Assembly: GCF_012641335.1 (NCBI RefSeq)
Contig: NZ_JABAID010000004.1
Coordinates: forward strand, 1 to 64,000
Origin: Novosphingobium sp. ERN07
GTDB lineage: Bacteria > Pseudomonadota > Alphaproteobacteria > Sphingomonadales > Sphingomonadaceae
Direction of reading: 5' to 3'
Length of the DNA stretch: 64,000 nt
Below are positions 29,529-37,937 of the stretch, piece after piece. The number at the start of each line of letters is the position of its first letter. The first letter of the stretch is position 1. The translations under genes and the position numbers were made by a program. A model generated the notes under the pieces. That model was not told the origin of the DNA and did not search any database. It saw only the letters and a program-made list of their open reading frames with translations.

Positions 29529-30191
29529 TTACTCGCGCCCAGCCCGGATGGCGGCACCACCTGCGAAGGGTGCCACCGCCAGCGCCACAAGGCTGCACGC
29601 TGCCAGCAAGGCCAGCCCACCTTCCCCGCCAGGCTGCAACGATCCCGCACCGAATATCAGCAGCGGCACCGCCAGCGGGATAGCCAGTAATCCGCCAAGT
29701 GCCGCGCCTGCGCGCATTCCCGCTGTCAGGGCCGCAATAGTAACGCCTATCGCCGCCAGCCCTGGCGTGCCGAGCAACAGCCCTACCTCAACCGTCCACA
29801 ACTGCTGCGCATTAAGCGAGAGCAGTCCTGCCGAAATCGGCGCAGCCAGCATCAACGGCACACCAAAGCTCAACCAATGGGCAACGATGCGCACCATCAG
29901 CAGCGCCTCTTCCGAAATTCCGCGCAAGGCCCACTGGTCGAACAGCCCCGCTTCCACATCGGGTTCGACCAGCCGGTCCAACGGCAGGATCGCGGCAAGC
30001 AACGCCGCCACCCAGATCACGCCTGCCCCGGTTCGCGCCAACAAGCGCGCATCAGGCCCCACGGCAAACGGAAACAGCATTGCCACGGCAAGGAAGAACA
30101 GCAGCGGCAACACCGCCCCACCCCGCCCTTGCGCGCCCCGCGTGAGCAGTGCGAGATCGCGGGTAAAAATCGGCCAAAGACGCCGCATCAT
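29529..30191 (-). CDS. ccmB: haem exporter permease CcmB
   Basis: Membrane subunit of the CcmAB ABC transporter in System I cytochrome c maturation. The 220 residues contain about six hydrophobic segments, and the N-terminus (IFTRDLALLTRG) matches CcmB. The ATG at 30191 overlaps the ccmA stop by four bases (ATGA, followed by a second ATG). ccmC does not follow; cysK does. Confidence 0.88.
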   Translation of the reverse strand: MMRRLWPIFTRDLALLTRGAQGRGGAVLPLLFFLAVAMLFPFAVGPDARLLARTGAGVIWVAALLAAILPLDRLVEPDVEAGLFDQWALRGISEEALLMVRIVAHWLSFGVPLMLAAPISAGLLSLNAQQLWTVEVGLLLGTPGLAAIGVTIAALTAGMRAGAALGGLLAIPLAVPLLIFGAGSLQPGGEGGLALLAACSLVALAVAPFAGGAAIRAGRE

Positions 30192-30763
30192 ACCTGAAAA
30201 TCCAGCAGTTCGATCACGCTCACACCATCGAGCGACAAAGGCTGGTGCGAAGCGATGACCACCGCGCCGCCATCGCGGCAGTGCGCGTGAATAGCCGCCT
30301 GCGCCTTGCAGGACCAATAGGCGTCAAGCCCGTTCAGTGGCTCATCCAGCAGCCAGATCGGCGCGGCACTGGCCGCCACGCGCGCCAGAGCTGCGCGTTT
30401 GCGCTGGCCGGTCGAAAGGTAACGCACCGGCACGTCGAGCAGATCGGCAAGTCCGAAATCAGCCGTTTCGCGTTCTACCCGGTCGATCCGGTGCCAGAAT
30501 GCAAGCGCCTTTCCGAGTGGTTCATGACCGTCAAGCGCCAGTCGCTCATCGGCCAGCGCCACTGCGCCAGTGCGCTCCACTGTTCCGGCATAGGGGCGCA
30601 GCAGGCCCGCCAGAATGCGGATGAGGCTGGATTTGCCGATCCCGTTCGGCCCCGCCAGATGCACGATGCCGCCACGTCCCAGCCCCAGCGACAGACCCCG
30701 GAACAAAATCCGGTCCCCGCGCCTGCAGGCAACATCCGTGGCGACGAGACCGCACTCTTGCAT
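30188..30763 (-). CDS. ccmA: haem exporter ATP-binding protein CcmA
   Basis: ATPase of the CcmAB complex that releases holo-CcmE from CcmC during cytochrome c maturation. Walker A is GPNGIGKSSLIR, the signature is YLSTGQRKRAALARV (LSTGQ in place of LSGGQ, usual for CcmA), Walker B is WLLDEPLNGLD, and the switch His lies in VIASHQPL. Start taken as the ATG at 30763 (191 aa, MQECGLVATDVAC); the upstream frame to 30970 is unlikely. Confidence 0.9.
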   Translation of the reverse strand: MQECGLVATDVACRRGDRILFRGLSLGLGRGGIVHLAGPNGIGKSSLIRILAGLLRPYAGTVERTGAVALADERLALDGHEPLGKALAFWHRIDRVERETADFGLADLLDVPVRYLSTGQRKRAALARVAASAAPIWLLDEPLNGLDAYWSCKAQAAIHAHCRDGGAVVIASHQPLSLDGVSVIELLDFQV

Positions 30764-30899
30764 GGGGCAACCCGATAGGGGAAAGCGCAGGGCCTGCCAA
30801 GGATGCCAAGGGACAAGGAATGGCGATAACCGCCTGAGAGCCTGATCCAGAAATCCTCCGGCGGAGCGTTGGCGAGCGATGGAGGAACTTCTATAGCCG

Positions 30900-31703
30900 C
30901 TATTTGCCCATTGGCTTTGCCGACCCCCGCATCTGCTTGCGCAACGCACCCGGCATCCATCGCGCAGCAAAAGCCAGCTTGCGCGCGGTCTTGCCCACTA
31001 CCGTGTGCAACCGATCCCCATGCACTGCCGCCCATGCGGCCTCGGCCACATCGCTTACCGGCGTGAGTTCCAGCCCCGCGCCAAGCACGCGGGTGCGGAT
31101 ATCTTCGTTGCTGGCCCTGTTTGGCGCATGATCTAGCAGCGGGGTTTCGATGAAGCTGGGCATCAGATCGCGCACCGCGATTCCGTCCTCGGCCCATTCG
31201 CCATCAAGCGATTCTGTAATGGCGCGCACGCCGAACTTGGTGGCAGAATAGACCGATGCTCCGGGCGATCCGTATATCCCTGCCGCGCTGGCGGTGTTGA
31301 GCAGGCACGATCCCGGCGCGCTGCCCTTCAGCCACGGATGCGCCGCCTGCGCACCAAAGATCACGCCCTTCAGGTTTATGTCGAGCGTGCGTTCGATTTC
31401 CTCAGGTGTCAGATCGACAATCGCGCCGCCAATCGGAATGCCCGCGTTGTTGAACACAACGTCGATCCGCCCGCCAGAAGCCTTGGCGCAATCGGCCAGG
31501 GCCTGATCCCATGCTGCGCGTTCGCGCACATCGAGCCTGTGGCAGGAACTTTGCCCGATGGGCAACAACGCGGCGGTTTCCGCCATGCCCGCTTCGTTCA
31601 CATCGGCCAGCCCCACGAACCAGCCGCCCTGTGCAAAGCGCTGTGCCACCGCGCGCCCGATTCCCGATGCGCCGCCGGTGATGAAGATCGTTTTCCCAGC
31701 CAC
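30900..31703 (-). CDS. short-chain dehydrogenase/reductase
   Basis: NAD(P)-dependent oxidoreductase of the classical SDR family, substrate unknown. Motifs: TGGASGIGRA (cofactor), NNAG, a Ser in NTASAAG and the YSATK catalytic pair. The best start is the GTG at 31703, 5 bases after AGGAGG; an earlier in-frame GTG at 31709 overlaps that ribosome binding site. 267 aa. The C-terminus ends ARWMPGALRKQM, as in SDRs that act on hydrophobic substrates. Confidence 0.88.
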   Translation of the reverse strand: MAGKTIFITGGASGIGRAVAQRFAQGGWFVGLADVNEAGMAETAALLPIGQSSCHRLDVRERAAWDQALADCAKASGGRIDVVFNNAGIPIGGAIVDLTPEEIERTLDINLKGVIFGAQAAHPWLKGSAPGSCLLNTASAAGIYGSPGASVYSATKFGVRAITESLDGEWAEDGIAVRDLMPSFIETPLLDHAPNRASNEDIRTRVLGAGLELTPVSDVAEAAWAAVHGDRLHTVVGKTARKLAFAARWMPGALRKQMRGSAKPMGK

Positions 31704-31967
31704 TGGCACCTCCTGCTCACATCATTGTCAGCAGAAGAGATTGCAGATTCCGTGCGAAGTGCATAGCGACTTGTGCCCTGCGCGCTGCCGTGCAACGCCC
31801 GGAATTGCCCGACATGCGAAACTCTGCGATCCACGGCGCCGTCTATGACGGACAACACACAGCATCGCGATTTTTTCCACAGTTTGCGACGAACCGAGGT
31901 GAACGGAGATTGCGACAGGATGAACGGAGTCGGACGGGACTCCCCGAATCCGCCGAAATCTCTAGTC

Positions 31968-32462
31968 ATGCTGCACATGCTAAAGAACGTGGTCGCCGCT
32001 CTCATCGCACTGGTTTCCTTCGCCGCGCTGCCCTCTGCAGCTCATGCCCGGCTGCAGTGCGTAACTTATGCCCGTCAGGTTTCCGACGTGCGGATCAGCG
32101 GCAATGCGCGTGACTGGTGGGGCAATGCCGAAGGACGTTACCAGCGCGGTGAAGAGCCGAAGCCGGGTGCGGTTCTGGCATTTAGCGGCACGCGCGCAAT
32201 GCCTTATGGCCACGTGGCCGTCGTCCGCAAGATCGTCGATGATCGTCACATCCTGATCGATCACGCCAACTGGTCGCGCCCCGGCATGGTGGAACGCGGC
32301 GTTGTGGCCGTAGACGTTTCGGCTGCCGGTGATTGGAGCGAAGTCCGCGTCTGGTACGCCCCTACCAAGTCGGTCGGCCTGCGCGCCAGCCCGGCAAAAG
32401 GCTTCATCTATCCCAACACGATGACCGCAAAGGTCGAAGCCCTTACACCCGCCAAGGGGTAA
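31968..32462 (+). CDS. secreted CHAP-domain protein (putative peptidoglycan amidase)
   Basis: 164 residues with a Sec signal peptide (MLHMLKNVVAALIALVSFAA, cleavage after AAHA). The mature part is a CHAP domain: catalytic Cys in LQCVTYARQVSD near its start, catalytic His in MPYGHVAVVRKI, and DHANW further on. CHAP proteins are usually cysteine amidases or endopeptidases of peptidoglycan. Starts at 31968 or 31977 are equivalent; neither has a clear ribosome binding site. Divergent from the SDR gene, with a 264-base gap in which I see no clear regulatory motif. Confidence 0.82.
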   Translation: MLHMLKNVVAALIALVSFAALPSAAHARLQCVTYARQVSDVRISGNARDWWGNAEGRYQRGEEPKPGAVLAFSGTRAMPYGHVAVVRKIVDDRHILIDHANWSRPGMVERGVVAVDVSAAGDWSEVRVWYAPTKSVGLRASPAKGFIYPNTMTAKVEALTPAKG

Positions 32463-32475
32463 AAAGGGCCTGCGG

Positions 32476-34776
32476 TCAGCCGTTCGCTACGCGGCTTATG
32501 CCGCTGGCTTGCGCATTCACGTCGGGTTTCAGCAGGCTCCGCGCTTCCGATGCGGGCATGGCCTGCCAGAACAGATGGCCCTGAATCATCTGGCATCCTG
32601 CAGCTTGAACCAGCGCCCGCTGCATCGGCGTTTCAACGCCTTCAGCCACGACCTTCATTCGCAGCGTATGCCCCAGCGAAACGATTGCGCGCAGAATCGA
32701 GTGCGCATCGAGATCCGCTTCGATGTTCTGCACGAACGACCGGTCAATCTTGATCCGATCAAACTGGAACGAGCGCAGATAGCTCAGTGAGGAATAGCCG
32801 ATACCGAAATCGTCCAGCGCGATGCGGAAGCCACGGTATTTCAGGCCTTTGAGCACTTCGACAACATGCTCGCTGCGATCCAGCATGACGCCTTCAGTCA
32901 CTTCAAGAACGTAGTGTCGCGGATCGGCCCCGGTTTCACGCAGCAGATCGTCGATCATCTGCAGGAAATTGCTGGCCATGATCTGCAGCGGCGAAAGGTT
33001 GACCGAGACGTCGCAGCCCTGCCAATCTTGGCATTCGGTAAAGACGCGGCGCAGCACCCATTCGCCGAGCGGAATCATAAGGCCTGCCTGCTCTGCCACG
33101 GGCACAAACAGACCCGGACGGATGGGTCCGCGTTCTGGATGGGGCCAGCGCAACAACGCTTCGAAGCCTTCGATCGCACCGTCCGCCGCATTGACGATGG
33201 GCTGATAGGCAAGCGTCAGTTCGTCACGGGCGATGGCGCGGCGCAGTTCCATCTCCATTTCGCGGCGCAGTTTGACCGATGCGTCCATATCGCGCGTGAA
33301 GCGGCGATAGCGCGCACGGCCGCGCTGCTTGGCGCGATAGAGCGCGATGTCTGCACGGCGCAGCAGTTCTCCAGGATCTTCGCTCTGTTCAGGCCCCCAA
33401 CTGATCCCGCACGAAAGGCTGACTTCAAGGCTGTGGCCGGAGATGACAAACGGTTCGCGAGCGATGGCCATGATCTGACGGCCGAGCATGTCGGCCGAGG
33501 CGCGTCCGCCAGTGCTGCGGCGCATCAGCACAAATTCATCGCCCCCGAAACGCGAAAGGAAATCGCCCGCCGGTAGCGACCGACGCAAGCGAAGCGCGAC
33601 CTGCCGCACCAGTTCGTCGCCCACATGATGGCCAAGCGTGTCATTGACCACCTTGAACCGATCAATATCGACATAAGCGACAAAGACGTCGCCAAGCTCG
33701 CGACGGGCAACGCATGTTGCCAGTTCCTGCCGCAACCGCTGCATGAAGTGCGCCCGGTTGGGCAGGCCCGACATGGCATCATGCATCGCGTTGTGCTGTG
33801 CCTGCGCTTCGCTCGCCATCAGTTCGCTAGTGGTCCGGCGCATTCGGCGCACGATGATCGCCCCGCCCGCAACCACGCCGACGAAGAACAGGATATAGAT
33901 CGCCAGCAAAGGCGCTGTCTGGCGCAGGATGGCTGGCCCCGGTGGCTTGGAACGCCATGACAGCCAGCCCACCGTGCCGCCGCGCATGTCGGTGAGCGCA
34001 AGATCGTTGCGCGCGGATGCAGTATCAGGAACGTGGCCGAAGCGCACATCATCAAGCAGTAGCGACGATTGCAAGTCAGCCAGAATATGCTGGTCGAGAA
34101 AGCGAACTACGACGAGGTAATCGGGTGCGCCCTTCAAAAGCGATGGCGTAACGTCGGGCAGGACGGGCGCGACAGCGATAATGGTAGGCTGCCCACCAAA
34201 GCTTATGAGCGCAGAAGCGCCCTGCGATATCGGCAAACCCTTTGAATCATAGGGCCACATCACCTCGCCATGCTTGCGCCATTCCTTGACTTTGCCACCC
34301 GGCGAGGTCGTGCGCATTGATGTGGTGATGAGATCGCGGACAGTGCGCTCGATCTGATCATAGCGACAATCGCCAGTAAGCTTTGGCCCTTGCCAGCACC
34401 GCACAAGGTTGCCCGCATAGCGCACATGGTAGATGCGATCGATGCGATGGCTGCCCCAGAAATAGCCTGCAATGAAGTTGCGCGCCCAACTTTCAGCGCC
34501 GGGCGCATTGAGCCGGACGACGGCATCGTCCCACACGAGCTGCAATTTGGCCGCTTCGAGGATCTGCCTTTCGCTGCGTTCCACGAACCGATGCGCCAAT
34601 CGACGCTCCTCGGCGCGGGCGAACCGATCAGCGATATCGGTCGAGTTGCGGAAAGCAGCGACCAGTGCAGCGGTAAGGGCCAACAGGGCAAGAAAAGTCG
34701 CCACGACAATCCAGCCGACATTGGCTGCGCCGGTATCGTGCCGTTTCCCGGCGCTGGCAACGGGTCCCTTCCCCAT
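32476..34776 (-). CDS. membrane CHASE4-like/GGDEF/EAL cyclic-di-GMP enzyme
   Basis: 766 residues: one transmembrane helix (about 20-42), a periplasmic sensor resembling CHASE4 (LQLVWDDAV then an FxxGYFW-type region), a second helix (about 287-309), GGDEF (motif FGGDEF at 410-415) and EAL (GFEALLRW around 538-545). EAL residues for phosphodiesterase activity look intact: NLSP, LDDFGIGYSS, KIDRSFV and VAEGVET. The GGDEF active site is intact, but the inhibitory RxxD site is replaced by PAGD. It could degrade c-di-GMP, make it, or switch between the two. A TTG at 34818 is a less likely start. Confidence 0.88.
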   Translation of the reverse strand: MGKGPVASAGKRHDTGAANVGWIVVATFLALLALTAALVAAFRNSTDIADRFARAEERRLAHRFVERSERQILEAAKLQLVWDDAVVRLNAPGAESWARNFIAGYFWGSHRIDRIYHVRYAGNLVRCWQGPKLTGDCRYDQIERTVRDLITTSMRTTSPGGKVKEWRKHGEVMWPYDSKGLPISQGASALISFGGQPTIIAVAPVLPDVTPSLLKGAPDYLVVVRFLDQHILADLQSSLLLDDVRFGHVPDTASARNDLALTDMRGGTVGWLSWRSKPPGPAILRQTAPLLAIYILFFVGVVAGGAIIVRRMRRTTSELMASEAQAQHNAMHDAMSGLPNRAHFMQRLRQELATCVARRELGDVFVAYVDIDRFKVVNDTLGHHVGDELVRQVALRLRRSLPAGDFLSRFGGDEFVLMRRSTGGRASADMLGRQIMAIAREPFVISGHSLEVSLSCGISWGPEQSEDPGELLRRADIALYRAKQRGRARYRRFTRDMDASVKLRREMEMELRRAIARDELTLAYQPIVNAADGAIEGFEALLRWPHPERGPIRPGLFVPVAEQAGLMIPLGEWVLRRVFTECQDWQGCDVSVNLSPLQIMASNFLQMIDDLLRETGADPRHYVLEVTEGVMLDRSEHVVEVLKGLKYRGFRIALDDFGIGYSSLSYLRSFQFDRIKIDRSFVQNIEADLDAHSILRAIVSLGHTLRMKVVAEGVETPMQRALVQAAGCQMIQGHLFWQAMPASEARSLLKPDVNAQASGISRVANG

Positions 34777-34941
34777 AATTCTTGGGTTACCAAGCGGTTG
34801 CAAAGAAATGGTTATCAAAGACTACGCGCCGCAATCTCTTTCATCGAAAGGCTTGCTTCATCTCTGACTCCAGCGTCGGAACCGTCCTCAGCTTCGCGGA
34901 TTGATCGCACGACGGGATGCTGGAATTTGCGGAGATCCGAA

Positions 34942-35088
34942 ATGCTGTTGACCATCGCGCTCATTCTCTTCGTCCTCTGGGCGCTTGGCGTCTTTGCCTT
35001 CAAGGTAACCGCGGGCGTGATCCATCTGGTGCTGATCGCTGCGCTAGTTGTGGGACTGGTTCAGCTGTTCCGGGGTCGCAGGGTCTGA
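34942..35088 (+). CDS. small Lmo0937/DUF5670-like membrane protein (48 aa)
   Basis: Tiny protein with two hydrophobic helices (LLTIALILFVLWALGVFAF and GVIHLVLIAALVVGLVQLF) ending in RGRRV, the pattern of the DUF5670 (lmo0937) family. The ATG at 34942 has GGAG 7 bases upstream, the clearest ribosome binding site nearby. Function unknown; related small proteins are often stress-induced. Confidence 0.72.
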   Translation: MLLTIALILFVLWALGVFAFKVTAGVIHLVLIAALVVGLVQLFRGRRV

Positions 35089-35196
35089 CGGAATATGGCC
35101 TGAGGGAATCTGGCAAGCCATGTGGGTTGCAGTCTGCAACGCACGTGCCTAGCTTTCTGTTTAGATAGCGTCGCTGGCGACCTTGGGAGATCAGAC

Positions 35197-36621
35197 ATGC
35201 GTGAACGATTGCAGCACTATATCGATGGCAAATGGGTCGATAGCGAAGGTGGCAAGCGCCACGAGGTGATCAACCCGGCCACAGAAGAAGCCGTTTGCGC
35301 GATAGCGCTAGGTACGCAGGCCGATGTTGATAAAGCGGTTGCCGCCGCCCAGCGCGCTTTCAAGACATTCAGCAAAACATCGCGCGAAGAGCGTCTGGCC
35401 TTGCTGGACCGGATCGTGGCCGAATACAAAAAGCGCGCACCTGATCTTGCCGTGGCAATGGCCGAAGAAATGGGCGCGCCGGTGAGCTTTGCCGGAACCG
35501 CACAGGTTGGCGCCGGCATCGGCGGCTTCCTTGGCACGATGGCCGCGCTCAAGAACTTTGACTTTACGGAAAACAACGGTTCCTACACCGTGGCTTACGA
35601 GCCGATTGGCGTGGTTGGCATGATCACGCCGTGGAACTGGCCGTTGAACCAGATCGCGCTGAAAGTTGCCCCAGCACTGGCCGGAGGCAATACGATGATC
35701 CTCAAACCATCAGAGGAATGCCCGACAAACGCCGCGATCTTTGCCGAAATCCTTGATGCGGCGGGCGTCCCGCCGGGCGTTTTCAACCTTGTCCAGGGCG
35801 ATGGGCCGGGCGTTGGCACCGCGATCAGTTCGCACCCCGACGTCGATATGGTCAGCTTCACCGGATCAACCCGCGCAGGCATCCTTGTGGCCAAAGCTGC
35901 GGCGGACACCGTCAAGCGCGTGCATCAGGAACTGGGCGGAAAATCACCCAACGTGGTGCTGCCGGATGCCGACTTCGCCAAATATCTGCCGTCCACCGCG
36001 TCAGGCCCGCTGGTCAACACTGGCCAGTCGTGCATCTCACCCACGCGCATTCTGGTGCCCAAGGAGCGGGAGGCCGAAGCCGCCGCTTTCGTATCTGCCA
36101 TGTATTCGGCAACACCGGTGGGCGATCCCTTGCAGGAAGGCCAGCATCTTGGCCCCGTGGTGAACAAGGCCCAGTTTGAGAAAATTCGCGGCCTGATTCA
36201 GTCCGCTATCGATGAAGGCGCAAAGCTCGAAACCGGTGGGCCGGACCTGCCATCCAACGTCAACCGCGGCTACTACATCAAGCCCACCGTGTTTTCAGGC
36301 GTAACGCCGGACATGCGCATCGCGCAGGAGGAAATTTTCGGGCCGGTCGCCACGATCATGGCCTATGACAGCCTCGATCAGGCCATCGAGATCGCCAACG
36401 ACACCGCCTATGGCCTTTCCGCCTGCATCACCGGCGATCCGGCAAAGGCTGCAGAAGTGGCTCCGGCACTACGCGCGGGCATGGTGGCAATCAACAACTG
36501 GGGACCGACGCCGGGCGCACCGTTCGGCGGATACAAGCAATCGGGCAATGGCCGTGAAGGCGGGCTATATGGCCTGAAGGACTTCATGGAGATGAAGGCT
36601 ATCAGCGGCCTACCTGCCTAA
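35197..36621 (+). CDS. NAD(P)-dependent aldehyde dehydrogenase
   Basis: Oxidises an aldehyde to a carboxylic acid; substrate not evident. 474 residues with the ALDH motifs MITPWNWPLNQIALKVAPAL (cofactor), FTGSTRAG, the catalytic Glu in QELGGKSPN and catalytic Cys in TGQSCISPTR, then EEIFGPV and PFGGYKQSGNGRE. The start at 35197 has GGGAGA about 8 bases upstream; the frame extends to 35122 but only through non-coding-like sequence. It converges with the glycosyltransferase and the two coding ends overlap by 20 bases. Confidence 0.94.
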   Translation: MRERLQHYIDGKWVDSEGGKRHEVINPATEEAVCAIALGTQADVDKAVAAAQRAFKTFSKTSREERLALLDRIVAEYKKRAPDLAVAMAEEMGAPVSFAGTAQVGAGIGGFLGTMAALKNFDFTENNGSYTVAYEPIGVVGMITPWNWPLNQIALKVAPALAGGNTMILKPSEECPTNAAIFAEILDAAGVPPGVFNLVQGDGPGVGTAISSHPDVDMVSFTGSTRAGILVAKAAADTVKRVHQELGGKSPNVVLPDADFAKYLPSTASGPLVNTGQSCISPTRILVPKEREAEAAAFVSAMYSATPVGDPLQEGQHLGPVVNKAQFEKIRGLIQSAIDEGAKLETGGPDLPSNVNRGYYIKPTVFSGVTPDMRIAQEEIFGPVATIMAYDSLDQAIEIANDTAYGLSACITGDPAKAAEVAPALRAGMVAINNWGPTPGAPFGGYKQSGNGREGGLYGLKDFMEMKAISGLPA

Positions 36622-37870
36622 AACCGCCGCGTGGAAACAAGGATAGGGCCGCTCCCATGCCGGAGCGGCCCTTTTCGTTGCGCGCCCGCGCGGTCGCCAG
36701 CGCGCGCGGGTAGACTTCGCCCAGCAGACGCTCAAACGTCTGCCTCCATTCAAAACGTCCTGCCACATGATCGCGCGCCGCCTCAGCCATCGTTGCACGC
36801 GGTCCTTGCCATATCTGCGCAACCGCTGTCGCCATTGCCACGGTATCGTCAACCTCGACCAGCACCCCGGTGCCCGGTACGACCCGCTCGCGCATGGCAC
36901 CCAATGCGACACCGACCACCGGCAACCCGCTCGCCTGCGCCTCGACGATCGATATGCCGAACGTCTCATCAGCCATTGCCGAGACATAGATGTCGGCCGA
37001 TGCCAGCGCGCGCGCCAGTTCCTGCCGGTCGGCCATAAAGCCCGGAAAGGCGACCTGCAGCCCCTTCGCTTCTGCCATAAGGGCATCGCGCAGCTTGCCG
37101 TCCCCGATCATCACCAGCGCCGCATCAAGATCACGCGGAAGCTGGCGGAACATGGTGAGCACGCGGTCGGCACGCTTTTCGTTGTCGATACGTCCTGCGT
37201 AGACCAGCAATGGACCCCGCGCTGTCAGTCCCAGTTCCTGGCGGAACGCCGCATCCCGCCGTTCGGGATGGAACAGCGCGGTATCGACGCCCAGCGCCAG
37301 CACATCGACATGATCCACGCGATATCCGCGCAAGACATCGGCCATCATCGCGCTGAGCGTATAGACCCGATCAAATTCGCGATACGTCACTTCGGCATAG
37401 CCCGTCGCCAGTCTCCGCAGCCCGCGCCCGACGAACTCCCCGAAAAGTTCAGAGCCAACGCGGTGGACATGCGCATTGGGAAAATCGGTATGATACCCGG
37501 CCACCAGCGCCGTGTGCGGAAAGGCGCGGCGATGGTTGATTGCGGTCCAGGGCAGAACCCACGGGCACTGAGATTCGATCAGATCGGGCAGGAAGCGCTT
37601 CAATACATCGCGCACGATCCGGGTGCGCATGATGAACCGATAGTTTGGGCTGCCGCGAACCTGTTCGGCCCCCACCTCAACCCAGATATGCCGCCCGTCC
37701 TCTACGATACGATCCTCTGGCCCCGGCACGATCTGAAGCAGGCGGTGCGGCGTTTCATGGATCACATATCGGCGTTTTTCGCGCAGATATCTGCCAATCC
37801 CACCGCCGCCGTGCGGGGCGTAGCTTTGGGTGAGATCACAGATCAGCATGGGCGCAGCGGGCTTTGTCAT
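36602..37870 (-). CDS. GT4-family glycosyltransferase
   Basis: Retaining glycosyltransferase with two Rossmann-like halves (422 aa), probably acting on a lipid or polysaccharide. N-terminal GGGGIGRYLREK, central LLVYAGRIDNEKRADR, and the C-terminal ExxxxxxxE donor motif in DETFGISIVEAQASGLPVVG. The chosen start (37870) lacks a strong ribosome binding site; an ATG at 37849 is also possible. Its 3' end overlaps the convergent aldehyde dehydrogenase gene and contains that gene's terminator hairpin. It follows tamB's end on the opposite side by 67 bases, so it may share regulation with tamA-tamB. Confidence 0.87.
   Translation of the reverse strand: MTKPAAPMLICDLTQSYAPHGGGGIGRYLREKRRYVIHETPHRLLQIVPGPEDRIVEDGRHIWVEVGAEQVRGSPNYRFIMRTRIVRDVLKRFLPDLIESQCPWVLPWTAINHRRAFPHTALVAGYHTDFPNAHVHRVGSELFGEFVGRGLRRLATGYAEVTYREFDRVYTLSAMMADVLRGYRVDHVDVLALGVDTALFHPERRDAAFRQELGLTARGPLLVYAGRIDNEKRADRVLTMFRQLPRDLDAALVMIGDGKLRDALMAEAKGLQVAFPGFMADRQELARALASADIYVSAMADETFGISIVEAQASGLPVVGVALGAMRERVVPGTGVLVEVDDTVAMATAVAQIWQGPRATMAEAARDHVAGRFEWRQTFERLLGEVYPRALATARARNEKGRSGMGAALSLFPRGGFRQVGR
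36646..36675 (+). terminator. intrinsic terminator of the aldehyde dehydrogenase gene
   Basis: A perfect 10-bp stem GGGCCGCTCC/GGAGCGGCCC (36646-36655 with 36662-36671) with a 6-base loop is followed by TTTT at 36672-36675 on the plus strand. It lies 24 bases after the dehydrogenase stop and inside the coding 3' end of the opposing glycosyltransferase. On the minus strand no T-run follows, so it should be one-directional. Confidence 0.8.
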
Positions 37871-37937
37871 ACCCGCCGACAGGCCATGCCATCGTGTCAG
37901 TTTCAGGACGAGGTTAAGCCTGCGTGACAGCCGCCGC

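Noticed and set aside
30840..30899. Palindrome-like stretch after the SDR gene
   Set aside because: CTCCG/CGGAG has only one base between arms and the larger CCTCC/GGAGG pairing is weak, so I did not call a terminator.
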